Assembly: GCA_963773585.1 (NCBI GenBank)
Contig: CAVZBR010000001.1
Location: 186,001 to 250,000, forward strand
DNA from: CAVXJN01 sp963773585
GTDB taxonomy: Bacteria > Pseudomonadota > Gammaproteobacteria > JASBUN01
Direction of reading: 5' to 3'
DNA length: 64,000 nucleotides
This document shows positions 27,794 to 36,516 of this stretch, piece by piece (within the stretch, counting starts at the first letter, position 1; every line of letters begins with the position of its first letter). A program made the translations under genes and the position numbers. A model generated the notes under the pieces. That model saw only the letters and a list, made by a program, of their open reading frames with translations. It did not search any database and had not been told where the DNA came from.

Positions 27794-28831
27794 ATGTCAG
27801 CCAATGAGACTTGGCCGCTCGGCCTCAGCATCGTCGCATTCCTGATCTCCGCCGCCGTGATCGGTGTCTGCGGCGTGATGGTCACGCGCCGCGCCGAACG
27901 TTTGGCCAGTCTCACCGGTCTGGGCCAGGCGCTCATGGGCGCGGTGTTCCTGGGCGCCATGACCTCCTTGTCCGGCTTGATCACCTCTCTTACCGCAGCC
28001 TGGGACGGCCACGCGGAGCTGGCGGTCAGTAATGCCGTGGGCGGGATCGCGGTCCAGACCGCCTTCCTGGCGCTGGCCGACATGTTCCACCGGCGCGCCA
28101 ACCTGGAGCACGCCGCCGCCTCCGAGGCGAATCTCGTCCAGGCGGCATTGCTGGTGGTGCTGCTCGGTATCCCGCTGCTGGCCGGGTTCACCCCCGCCTA
28201 CACGCTATGGGGCGTGCACCCGGTGTCACTGTTGATGGTGGTGGCCTACTTGTTCGGCCTGCGGTTGGTGTCCGGCGCCCATCGTGCGCCCATGTGGCGA
28301 CCGCGGCGCACGGGAGAAACAGAGGAGGAGGAAACCGGGCAGACGGGGGGCACGCGCGGCGATCTGTTGCGGTTGTGGACTGCGTTCCTGGTGCTGGCGG
28401 CGCTGGTGGCGGTGGCCGGCTGGGTCATCGGCACCGCCGGCGTCTCCATTTCCAAGGATACCGGCATGAGCGAAGGGATCGTCGGCACCCTGTTCACCGC
28501 CACTTCCACGTCGCTGCCGGAAGCGGTGATCGCCATCACGGCCGTGCGCCGAGGCGCGCTGACCCTGGCGGTAGGCGACATCATCGGCGGCAACAGTTTC
28601 GACGTGCTGTTTTTGGCTTTTTCCGATGTGCTGTTCCGCGGCGGCTCGCTATATCACGCCGTTACGCCGGTCCAGGGCTTCTGGCTGGCTTTGAGCCTGC
28701 TGATGGCCGCGATGTTGCTGCTGGGTCTGTTGCGGCGCGAGAAGCATGGCATCGCCAACATCGGTTTCGAGAGCTTTACGGTGTTGGGCCTGTACGGAGC
28801 CGGTGTGTTGATGCTGTTCCTGTCCGATTGA
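27794..28831 (+). CDS. Sodium/calcium exchanger (CaCA) family membrane protein
   Basis: 345 aa from the ATG at 27794; the frame runs 20 codons upstream but that part is not membrane-like. About ten hydrophobic helices are arranged as two inverted halves around an acidic cytoplasmic loop (~175-195, TGETEEEETGQTGG). The second alpha-repeat is classic (TATSTSLPEAVIAITAVRRG ... GDIIGGNSFDVL). The first reads AMTSLSGLITS, lacking the usual acidic residue, so the ion site may be asymmetric or selectivity altered. It probably moves Ca2+ or another cation against Na+ or H+. Confidence 0.88.
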   Translation: MSANETWPLGLSIVAFLISAAVIGVCGVMVTRRAERLASLTGLGQALMGAVFLGAMTSLSGLITSLTAAWDGHAELAVSNAVGGIAVQTAFLALADMFHRRANLEHAAASEANLVQAALLVVLLGIPLLAGFTPAYTLWGVHPVSLLMVVAYLFGLRLVSGAHRAPMWRPRRTGETEEEETGQTGGTRGDLLRLWTAFLVLAALVAVAGWVIGTAGVSISKDTGMSEGIVGTLFTATSTSLPEAVIAITAVRRGALTLAVGDIIGGNSFDVLFLAFSDVLFRGGSLYHAVTPVQGFWLALSLLMAAMLLLGLLRREKHGIANIGFESFTVLGLYGAGVLMLFLSD

Positions 28832-28909
28832 CCGGCAGAACGGTAGAACTTCAGCCACACTTACCAGTCCAAAAGCTCACACCGCACACTTGTTCAAAAG
28901 GAGATGGAA

Positions 28910-29539
28910 ATGAAAACAGCAGCTTGGATGTTTCCGCTGGTCCTGTGCTTTTCCCTGGCGCTGCCCGCCGCCGTGCAGGCGGACCCGGATCCCGGTCATG
29001 GTCCCATGCAAGGCCAGGGGCCGCAGGCGCATCGCTGCGGGCAGTGGATGGGAGATCTCAGCGACGATCAGCAGGCTCAGCTGGCCCGGATCAAGGCCGA
29101 CCATGTGAAGAAGCAGGCATCGTTGAAGGCGCGCATGAAAGCCCTGAAGCTGGAGCTCATGGCCATGGCGCTGGCCGATTCTCCGGACAGCGGCGCCACG
29201 GACAAGAAGATCGACGAAATGCTGCAGCTCAAGCGCGAGATTCTGCAGAACAAGGTGGCCAAGATTGGCGCCGAGCGTCAGGTGCTCAATGAACAGCAGC
29301 GTGCCTCGTACGACGTGCACGTCATGAAGAAGTCGGCACGCGAGGAACGCGGTCGCGGCGGCCACATGAGGCGCGGCCACGGCGGTGAATACGGAGCCGG
29401 GTACGGCATGGGCCACGGAATGGGCTACGGCATGGGATCCGGAATGGGCTACGGCATGGGACCCGGGATGGGTTACGGCATGGGCAACGGAATGGGTCCC
29501 GGCATGGGTTACGGCATGCACCGCGGCACAGAGCGCTAG
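28910..29539 (+). CDS. Spy/CpxP-like periplasmic protein with Gly-Tyr-Met repeat tail
   Basis: About 209 aa. AAAAGGAG sits 8 nt before the ATG at 28910 (an ATG at 28904 is too close). A signal peptide ending AAVQA is followed by a helical LTxxQ-type domain (LSDDQQAQLARIKADHVKKQ ... LNEQQRASYD), as in Spy, CpxP and ZraP. The last ~55 residues are a His/Arg linker and about ten GYGMG / GMGPGMG repeats. Met- and His-rich tails are often metal-binding, especially Cu(I)/Ag(I); here that is inference. It precedes the cytochrome b / oxidoreductase pair by 72 bp and may share its transcript. Confidence 0.85.
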   Translation: MKTAAWMFPLVLCFSLALPAAVQADPDPGHGPMQGQGPQAHRCGQWMGDLSDDQQAQLARIKADHVKKQASLKARMKALKLELMAMALADSPDSGATDKKIDEMLQLKREILQNKVAKIGAERQVLNEQQRASYDVHVMKKSAREERGRGGHMRRGHGGEYGAGYGMGHGMGYGMGSGMGYGMGPGMGYGMGNGMGPGMGYGMHRGTER

Positions 29540-29611
29540 TTCGCAGCGAGCTTGTCGAGGCGCTCGAGCGCCCCGGCACAGCTCAGCAGCGGCATCCGGG
29601 ATCGTGCGAGC

Positions 29612-30424
29612 GTGACAACAAACCAGTCCCAGGACGTGTATCGCCACCCGTTGCCGGTACGCATCGCCCATTGGATCAACCTGGTGGTGCTGGCGGTGAT
29701 GCTGGGCAGCGGCCTGCAGATCTTCAACGCCCATCCCAACTTGTATTGGGGAGACCGCTCCGATCCGGAACATGCGCTGTTGCAACTGGGCGCCGAACCG
29801 GACGAGGACGGTGAGTTGCGCGGTGTGACCCGCTTGTTTGGTAAAGATTTCGATACCACAGGCGTGTTGGGCGTGTCGGCCAGCCCGTACGGACGCTCGG
29901 AAGCGCGCGGGTTCCCGACCTGGGCCACCATTCCCAGCATGCGCTGGTTGGCCATGGGCCGCACCTGGCACTTTTTCTTCGCTTGGCTGTTTGTGCTCAA
30001 CGGTTTGTTCTACCTCGTCTACACCCTCGCCAACCACCAACGCCGACGGCGGTTCTTTCCCACTGGTGCGGAACTGCGTCACCTGGGCAGCTCCATCGTC
30101 GAGCATCTGCATTGGCGCCGCCTGCGGGACCACGCGCTCACCGGCTATAACACGCTGCAGAAACTGTCCTATGTGACCGTGGTGCTGGTGCTCGGGCCCC
30201 TGGTGGTGCTCACCGGCCTGGCCATGTCGCCCTGGCTGGATACGGTGGTGCCGTTGCCGGCGCTGTTCGACGGTCGGCAGTCGGCGCGCACGCTTCACTT
30301 CCTGGCGGCGTTCGGGTTCGTGGCGTTCTTCCTGGTGCACATCCTGATGGTGCTGCTGGTGGGCCCCTGGAATCACGTGCGTGCCATGATCACGGGACGT
30401 CTGCGTGTGGGCAGAGGAGCATGA
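29612..30424 (+). CDS. Cytochrome b561-type membrane subunit
   Basis: 270 aa from a GTG at 29612 (VTTNQSQDVYRHPLPVRIAHW); the frame is open 20 codons further upstream. Four membrane helices hold histidines suited to b-heme ligation (in RIAHW, RTWHFFF, ARTLHFLAAF and FFLVHIL). The family feeds electrons to or from the quinone pool. It overlaps the following sulfite-oxidase-fold gene, which makes it the probable membrane anchor and electron partner of that molybdoenzyme, much as MsrQ serves MsrP. Confidence 0.9.
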   Translation: MTTNQSQDVYRHPLPVRIAHWINLVVLAVMLGSGLQIFNAHPNLYWGDRSDPEHALLQLGAEPDEDGELRGVTRLFGKDFDTTGVLGVSASPYGRSEARGFPTWATIPSMRWLAMGRTWHFFFAWLFVLNGLFYLVYTLANHQRRRRFFPTGAELRHLGSSIVEHLHWRRLRDHALTGYNTLQKLSYVTVVLVLGPLVVLTGLAMSPWLDTVVPLPALFDGRQSARTLHFLAAFGFVAFFLVHILMVLLVGPWNHVRAMITGRLRVGRGA

Positions 30425-30426
30425 GC

Positions 30427-31188
30427 ATGGTGGACAATACACGCCGGCGATTTCTCACGCGCATGCTGGCGGTCGTCGGCGGCGTGGCCCTGAGCGGCTG
30501 CGACCGGCTGTCGCAAAGCGGCTGGTTCACCCGCACCCTGGGCAGCGCCGAGTCCCTCAACGGCTGGCTGCATCATGCCCTGGCGCGCCCCGATTCCATG
30601 GCCCGTGAATACGGCGAGGCAGATTTGTCGCCGGTGTTCCGCGCCAACGGCAGTACGAACCCGTCCGACGCGGACTTTCGTCGTCTCGCCGCAGGCGGTT
30701 TTCAGGATTGGCAGTTGGAGGTTTCGGGATTGGTCTCCCATCCCCGCAAATTCAGTCTCGAGGATCTGCGCGAGCTACCGTCCCGCACCCAGATCACCCG
30801 CCATGACTGCGTGGAAGGCTGGAGCGCCATTGCCAAATGGAAGGGTACGCGCCTGTCGGCGCTGCTGAAGGAAGTGCAGCCCAAACCCGAGGCCCGCTTT
30901 CTGGTGTTCTATTGCTACGACTCCCTGGAGCCGGGCGCGACCTACTACGAAAGCATCGACTTCGAAGATGCGCTGCATCCCCAGACGCTACTTGCCTATG
31001 AATGGAACGACCAGCTGCTGCCGATCCGCTACGGCGCGCCCCTGCGTCTGCGGGTGGAACGCCAGCTGGGCTATAAAATGGCCAAGTACATCCGCGCCGT
31101 GGAAGTGGTGGACTCGTTGGCATCCATTCGCGGCGGCCGCGGCGGCTATTGGGAAGACCGCGGCTACGCGTGGTACGCGGGAATCTGA
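30427..31188 (+). CDS. Sulfite-oxidase-fold molybdopterin oxidoreductase (exported)
   Basis: 253 aa. The ATG at 30427 is 7 nt after AGGAG; an ATG at 30421 is too close to it. A twin-arginine-like start (TRRRFLTRMLAVVGG) runs into a lipobox-like LSGC. The catalytic domain has the molybdenum-binding cysteine in RHDCVEGWS (C128) and the family stretches W-x-G-x-x-L-S-A-L-L and IRYGAPLRLRVERQLGYKMAKYI. It resembles YedY/MsrP-type enzymes that reduce or oxidise small substrates in the periplasm; the substrate is unknown. It works with the cytochrome b encoded immediately upstream. Confidence 0.92.
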   Translation: MVDNTRRRFLTRMLAVVGGVALSGCDRLSQSGWFTRTLGSAESLNGWLHHALARPDSMAREYGEADLSPVFRANGSTNPSDADFRRLAAGGFQDWQLEVSGLVSHPRKFSLEDLRELPSRTQITRHDCVEGWSAIAKWKGTRLSALLKEVQPKPEARFLVFYCYDSLEPGATYYESIDFEDALHPQTLLAYEWNDQLLPIRYGAPLRLRVERQLGYKMAKYIRAVEVVDSLASIRGGRGGYWEDRGYAWYAGI

Positions 31189-31265
31189 CTCTGACACCGG
31201 GCCGGTAGTGTCGGCTGGTTTGCCGAGCCGGAAGACGTGTGCTTCGATGCACACCCGCAGGGAAC

Positions 31266-31586
31266 TCAGGGCCGATTGGCTGCCTTTACGCGGGTGAATC
31301 GGCAGGCGACCAGGAACTCGTCGCCGCCGATGGGTTCGCAGCGCACCACCTGACCCTGCGCCGTCATCGCCGGGACGCTCTTATTGCTGCCGGGTTTGAA
31401 TTCGATTTCGATCGACGCCTGAACCGCGAGCGGGTGCTTGCACACCATTTTCACGCCGGTAGCCGAAAAATCGGTGCAGATGCCGACCATGCGCCTGGCC
31501 ATGCCATCCACCCGATACAACAGCGGGCAACGGGTCTGCACGCGCGGAAACAAACGCTTTTCGAGAAACTCGGTTTCAGGTTGCAT
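31266..31586 (-). CDS. PilZ domain protein
   Basis: 106 aa, a single PilZ domain. The cyclic-di-GMP ligands are present: an RxxxR (RLFPR near the N-terminus) and D-x-S-x-x-G (DFSATG). It is likely a stand-alone receptor or adaptor for the second messenger handled by the GGDEF-EAL protein at the start of the window. No partner gene is adjacent. Confidence 0.9.
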   Translation of the reverse strand: MQPETEFLEKRLFPRVQTRCPLLYRVDGMARRMVGICTDFSATGVKMVCKHPLAVQASIEIEFKPGSNKSVPAMTAQGQVVRCEPIGGDEFLVACRFTRVKAANRP

Positions 31587-31825
31587 GGCGGTTCGCGCTG
31601 GGTTTCCGCGTCAATTTGTTATGAACCAAGGTATCGGCTGGTATTGCAGTTCGCTTTAGGTTGCGCCCCTGTCGCCCCACGAACCGTCCCGGGCTGCCCA
31701 TTCGTTCTGCGCAAATCAGCGGCAGGCCGCATGATCGAAGACCGTCGGGCCGGCCGCCCGCCGTTCACTGCTGCGAGCGGCGATTTCGGTAGCGACCAAC
31801 TGTCCGCATTGCTGCCCAGCGATAC

Positions 31826-32635
31826 CTAACGGCAGTTCGGTTTCAGACCGCGGGCCTGCGCCTGCTGGTACAAGCGCATGGCCTCAGGCAGCTTCTGCTG
31901 CAAGGCCCCGATCCGGGTGTCGCCGGAGGGGTGCGTGGACAGGAACTCCGGCGGATTGCCCCCGCCGGACGCCATCATGTTGCGCCACAGATCGACACTC
32001 TCCCGAGGGTCGAAACCGGCTTCGGCCATGTACCGCAAGCCGATAATGTCCGCCTCCGACTCCTGGGCGCGGCTGAAGGGCAGAATCACGCCATATTGGG
32101 CACCCAGGCCCAACAGACCCATGACCGTTTGTTGGTCGCCGTAGCCCTTCGCCCCGGCGACGGCCGCGGCGAGTTGCAAGCCGGCGGAAGTGGCGTATTG
32201 GGTCGACATACGGGCGTTGGCGTGTTGTGCCTGGACGTGGGCCAGTTCATGGCCGATGACCGCGGCCAGCTGGGCTTGGCTCTTGGCAACGTTCAGCAAA
32301 CCGGTATAAACGCCGATGTTGCCGCCGGGTAGCGCGAACGCGTTGACCGTCTTGTCTTCCTTGAATACCGAAACCGTCCACTGACCGCCGTCGATTGGCG
32401 GTGGTACCACTTTGGTCAGGGCCTGGACGACGCATTGCACATAGCGGCGCTGCGCAGGGTCCTGGGTTTCCGGTGTTTTCTTCTTGATCTCCTGATACGC
32501 CGAATCCCCCATTTGTGCCATCTGCGTCGGGGCGAAGAACTCCAGTTGGCGGCGGCCCGTGGGCGAGGTGGCGCAGGCGGTCAGCAGCACCGCGGCTAGC
32601 GCCGCCCCCAGGAAATTGATGGTCCGAACAGTCAT
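31826..32635 (-). CDS. M48 family zinc metalloprotease lipoprotein
   Basis: 269 aa from the ATG at 32635, preceded by GGGAGAG. The signal peptide ends in a lipobox (LLTAC). The zinc-binding HELAH motif sits in VIGHELAHVQAQH, and the third ligand lies in ESEADIIGLRYM. It belongs with the LoiP/YcaL-like periplasmic M48 proteases that deal with misfolded outer-membrane proteins. The frame stays open for 127 codons upstream through the 144-bp repeats (the period is a multiple of three), which makes a false N-terminal extension. Confidence 0.93.
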   Translation of the reverse strand: MTVRTINFLGAALAAVLLTACATSPTGRRQLEFFAPTQMAQMGDSAYQEIKKKTPETQDPAQRRYVQCVVQALTKVVPPPIDGGQWTVSVFKEDKTVNAFALPGGNIGVYTGLLNVAKSQAQLAAVIGHELAHVQAQHANARMSTQYATSAGLQLAAAVAGAKGYGDQQTVMGLLGLGAQYGVILPFSRAQESEADIIGLRYMAEAGFDPRESVDLWRNMMASGGGNPPEFLSTHPSGDTRIGALQQKLPEAMRLYQQAQARGLKPNCR

Positions 32636-32704
32636 GAATCTCTCCCTTCGATCCGTATGATGAATGTGCAGCGGCCGGAGCCGTGCTGTCGGCGCGACAG
32701 GTAA

Positions 32705-33136
32705 GAATGGTGCGGCTGCGCACACACAACCTATTAGGATAGAAGAACGCACCGCGGAAAGCTCAATGCCGCCCGCTCTGGGGCCGATCAGGCGCTGGCG
32801 GCAGGTTGGGCATTGTGATGGGAACGGCCGATTACTGCGCCGACGGGGTGGAACGGTGCGGCTGCGCGCGCACAGCCTGTCAGCGTAGAAGAGGGCAGCG
32901 CGGAGCTCAATGCCGCCCGCTTTGGGGCCAACCAGGCGCTGGCGGCAGGTTGGGCCTTGTGGTGGGAACGGCCGATCATGCGCCGACGGGGTAGAACGGT
33001 GCGGCTGCGCGCACACAGCCTGTCAGCGTAGAAGAGGGCAGCGCGGAGCTCAATGCCGCCCGCTTTGGGGCCGATCAGGCGCTGGCGGCAGGTTGGGTCT
33101 TGTGGTGGGAACGGCCGATCACTGCGCCGACGGGGC
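32705..33136. repeat. 144-bp tandem repeats that include the 3' end of the neighbouring nuclease gene
   Basis: Three copies (units begin about 32761, 32905 and 33048, plus a leading part-copy). Each contains GCTCAATGCCGCCCGCT, GGCGCTGGCGGCAGGTTGGG and GGTGCGGCTGCGC. The last copy runs into the coding end of the minus-strand nuclease gene, whose last ~20 codons (from about 33136 to its stop at 33075) are repeat sequence. The array looks like repeated duplication of that gene end plus its downstream spacer. Confidence 0.88.
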
Positions 33137-33902
33137 GGGTGCCCTTACAGGTTGGGAAACCGGTACAGCCCCAATAGCGGGAGCCCGCCTTAGGGCCCTT
33201 CTGTGCGGTCCGCAAGACCATATCGCGACCGCAATGGGGACAGCGGTGTTCGCCGGTGGCACGGGGACGCCTCGGCGGCATGGTTTCAGTGCCGCGCAGC
33301 GAGTCCAAAAACCTGAGCAGTTGCGGCCCGTCCACCAGTTCAATCCCACGTTCGAGCGCAAAGGTCCGGGCGTCCTGCGTAAAAGCGCTGGTGGTCACTA
33401 TCACGCCGTGCTGGGCGTGCTCGGCGGCCATCACCCCCTGCAGTTCGCGCAGCGTGGCGACCCGCACCTTGCGCAGACGCCAGCGTTTGCATTCCACCAG
33501 GGTCGTCTGGCCGCGTTTGCGCAATACCAAGTCTGCGCCGCCGTGGCGGTCATCGCTGCCGGTTTCGCGGACGTGATAGCCAAGCCGGCGGTAGGCTTCA
33601 CCCACCAGATGCTCGAAGTCGTCCCAGGGCAGATCGCGGATGGAGTCGAGATCGGTCTGCTGTTCCAGCAGTTTGCGGCGCGCGCGTCGACTGGCTGCCG
33701 ACGACAGTGCGGCGATCGCGAACGCCAACAACAGTGCCCAGGCCAGGTAAGGTGAAGCGGTGCCGATCGGGGTGGCGGCCAGCGCGGATTTCGGAATACC
33801 GAAATGGACCGCAGCGAATGCGGCGCTGCCAGCCGCAAGGTTGGCCCACCATGGCAAAACGGCCAGGTCGTTGAACAATGCGTTTCGGCGGCGGTGGGTC
33901 AT
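33075..33902 (-). CDS. Membrane-anchored Mrr-type restriction endonuclease-fold protein with zinc-finger C-terminus
   Basis: 275 aa from the ATG at 33902, preceded by AAAGGAAA. Two hydrophobic segments (~12-65) are followed by a Mrr_cat-type PD-(D/E)xK nuclease domain: DFEHLVGEAYRRLGY, then GGADLVL and LVECKRW carrying the catalytic D...E-x-K, and VIVTTSAFTQDA. A topoisomerase-type zinc ribbon follows (CPHCGRDMVLR ... GCTGFPTCKG). The last ~20 residues come from a tandemly repeated sequence and were probably acquired. The target is unknown; a role in DNA restriction or repair at the membrane is an inference. Confidence 0.88.
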   Translation of the reverse strand: MTHRRRNALFNDLAVLPWWANLAAGSAAFAAVHFGIPKSALAATPIGTASPYLAWALLLAFAIAALSSAASRRARRKLLEQQTDLDSIRDLPWDDFEHLVGEAYRRLGYHVRETGSDDRHGGADLVLRKRGQTTLVECKRWRLRKVRVATLRELQGVMAAEHAQHGVIVTTSAFTQDARTFALERGIELVDGPQLLRFLDSLRGTETMPPRRPRATGEHRCPHCGRDMVLRTAQKGPKAGSRYWGCTGFPTCKGTRPVGAVIGRSHHKTQPAASA

Positions 33903-34109
33903 CGCATTTCCTTTCCGGGCAGCTGCCCGCAAAGCGTTCCGCAATACACGTTAGCGGCCGGAAGCCGCGCGAACTATAACTGCTTTTCCTTCGACGGCCG
34001 AACCAAAAGACGAAAAAGAGAACTGTTACCCAGAGTATTGACGCAAACGCGCGACAATTGGTTCCTACGCAACACAAATTCGCAGTCGCCGTGGAGCGAC
34101 AAGGTAGCG

Positions 34110-35680
34110 ACGGATTAGGGTGGGGTAACCCGACATTCTCGAATTCGGCACCGCAGACACGATGACCGCTCACCCGTAGGTCGGATTAGCGCAGCGTAAT
34201 CCGACATTCCCGAATCCAGCACCGCAGACACGATGACCGCCAACCCGTAGGCCCGATTAGCGCGTAAGGTGGGTTGGCGAAGCGCAACCCTACAACAATC
34301 TTCCGATGAACCGTCGCGGATCGAGTGAGATGGCAGGGGCTTTGCCGGCTATTGTCGGGTTCGCCCTCCGGGCTTAACCCGACCTACAAAGCCCAAACCC
34401 GACGCCGCAGCCACGATTTCCGCCCACCCGTAGGTCGGATTAGCGCAGCGTAATCCGACATTCCCGAATCCAGCACCGCAGACACGATGACCGCCAGACC
34501 CGTAGGCCCGGTTAGCGCGTAAGGTGGGTTGGCGAAGCGCAACCCTACAACGCTCTTCGATGAACCGTCACGGATCGAGTGAGATGGCGGCGCTTTGCCG
34601 ACTATTGTCGGGTTCGCCCTCTGGGCTCAACCCGACCTACAAATGCTTCAGCCACGATTTCCGCCCACCCGTAGGTCGGATTAGCGCAGCGTTCCGACAT
34701 CCCGACCGCACCGCGACAGGTGACCGCCACCCGTAGGCCCGGTAGCGCGTAAGGTGGGGGCAACCCTACTCTTCCGATGAACCGTCACGGATCGAGTGAG
34801 ATGGCAGGCGCTTTGCCAACCATTGTCGGGTTCGCCCTCCGGGCTTAACCCGACCTACAAAGCCCAAACCCGACGCCGCAGCCACGATTTCCGCCCACCC
34901 GTAGGTCGGATTAGCGCAGCGTAAACCGACATTCCCGAATCCAGCACCGCAGACACGATGACCGCCAACCCGTAGGCCCGGTTAGCGCGTAAGGTGGGTT
35001 GGCGAAGCGCAACCCTACAACAATCTTCCGATGAACCGTCGCGGATCGAGTGAGATGGCAGGGGCTTTGCCAACCATTGTCGGGTTCGCCCTCTGGGCTT
35101 AACCCGACCTACAAAGCCCAAACCCGACGCCGCAGCCACGATTTCCGCCCACCCGTAGGTCGGATTAGCGCAGCGTAATCCGACATTCCCGAATCCAGCA
35201 TCCGCAGACACGATGACCGCCAACCCGATAGGCCCGGTTAGCCGTGAGGTGGGTTGGCGAAGCCTAACCCGACAACGCTCTTCGTATAAAACGTCACGGA
35301 TCGATTGAGACGGCGGCGCTTTGCCAACCGTTGTCGGGTTCGCCCTCCGGGCTTAACCCGACCTACAAATGCTTCAGCCACGGTGATCGTCAAGCCGTAG
35401 GTCGGATTAGCGCAGCGTAATCCGACATTCTCGGATCCGGCACCGCAGACACGATGACCGCCAACCCGTTGGCCCGGTCAGCGCGTAAGGCGGCGAGCGC
35501 AGCGTAATCCGGCATTCTCAAATCCGGCGCCGCAGACACGATAATGTCGGAGCCGTAGGTCGGCTGGCGAAGCCTAACCCGACAACGATCTTCCGATGAA
35601 CCGTCGCGGATCGGGTGAGATGGCGGGGCTTTGCCGACGATTGACGGGTTCGCCCTCGAGACTTAACCCGACCTATAAAT
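34110..35680. repeat. Tandem REP array, ~253-bp unit, about six copies
   Basis: A 1.5-kb stretch without genes. Each unit has three palindromes: GTAGGTCGGATTAGCGCAGC / GTAATCCGAC, a variant AAGGTGGGTTGGCGAAGCG / CAACCCTAC, and the second-loop type GTCGGGTTCGCCC / GGGCTTAACCCGACCTAC. The marker GAGATGGCAGG or a variant of it recurs near 34328, 34580, 34799, 35052, 35305 and 35617. The third copy has an internal loss (219 bp) and the last region is more degenerate. Bases 33903-34109 before it hold nothing recognisable. Confidence 0.92.
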
Positions 35681-35724
35681 CCCATGCCTACCGTCGGGAT
35701 GAGCGCTTGCAGTGCGGGCGCCGT

Positions 35725-35925
35725 TTATTCCCAGCGTGATTTGGTCGTGGGGCGGCGGTGGTGGGGTTTGGGCGGTCGTAGGAAGCGCCACACGATCGCG
35801 CCCAACGCCACCGTAAGGAGCGTGTAGCCGGTGGGCCCGAAGGTGAAAACCTGGTTCATGTCGGCAGCAGTACTGACCGACGTGGTTAACGCAGCGCCGC
35901 TGGCGGCGATCGATGATATCCCCAT
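35725..35925 (-). CDS. Small single-pass membrane protein, hypothetical
   Basis: 66 aa: a polar N-terminus, one hydrophobic helix (YTLLTVALGAIVWRFL) and a basic, Pro-rich end. GAGGGGG sits 6 nt before the ATG, which is the main reason to believe it. It resembles short membrane proteins often placed next to arrays or phage-derived regions; no function can be given. Confidence 0.5.
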   Translation of the reverse strand: MGISSIAASGAALTTSVSTAADMNQVFTFGPTGYTLLTVALGAIVWRFLRPPKPHHRRPTTKSRWE

Positions 35926-36516
35926 GACGTGCCCCCTCTAAGCGTGGCGGCAAGAGTCGTCAGGCCGCCGGGCCTGTCCTGTGTCCCGATGCTGGACCAA
36001 GGTGATCCGAATCCCAGTCTAGGATGACCAGGCTTCGTCGCCAGCGTGTCCGCCCGCCGCTGTGTGAAGCGTTCCTATTGAACGGCGCCGGCAGACGTTC
36101 GCGCGCGGTCGCTTCAGCGCGGGTTCCCGGAACGCCGCCGCAACCGGCGCGGCGCGCGCGTCTACGGTCGTCGAGCATGATCCGGCGCAATTGTTCGCGG
36201 TAGAAATTCGCCTAAATCTGGTAATCATGGGACGGCGTTCGTCCCGCCGCGGCGTGCTCGATCAGGGCGGAGGTTCCCGCAAACCCGTGGCGGCGTCGGT
36301 CTGTTCGGCTGCATACGGGGAACCGGGATGGAGCAGGGCCGAGGTCGAGCACAGTATTCGCGCAGCCAACATCAGCCACCTAAGCATGGCCGCTCCGCGG
36401 CAAACGGCCCGTTCTTCGCAGTGTAGAGCGGCAGGCGGAGCGACGGCGCGGCGGTCCCAGTGGCAGTGCTCGGTCCGCGTGCGGCCGCCCGTGAATCGGT
36501 TACCATGGAGCCCTCT
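35926..36516. other. Intergenic region with no convincing gene
   Basis: About 590 bp. Several short open frames exist on both strands, but none has a ribosome binding site plus protein-like composition. It probably contains the promoter of the receiver-cyclase gene. Confidence 0.35.

Noticed and set aside
29560..29590. Palindrome GGCGCTCGAGCGCC as a terminator after the Spy-like gene
   Set aside because: No T-run follows and the next gene on the same strand starts close by, so termination is not supported.
31826..33016. N-terminally extended form of the M48 protease reading through the 144-bp repeats
   Set aside because: A good ribosome binding site and a lipoprotein signal at 32635 define the real start.
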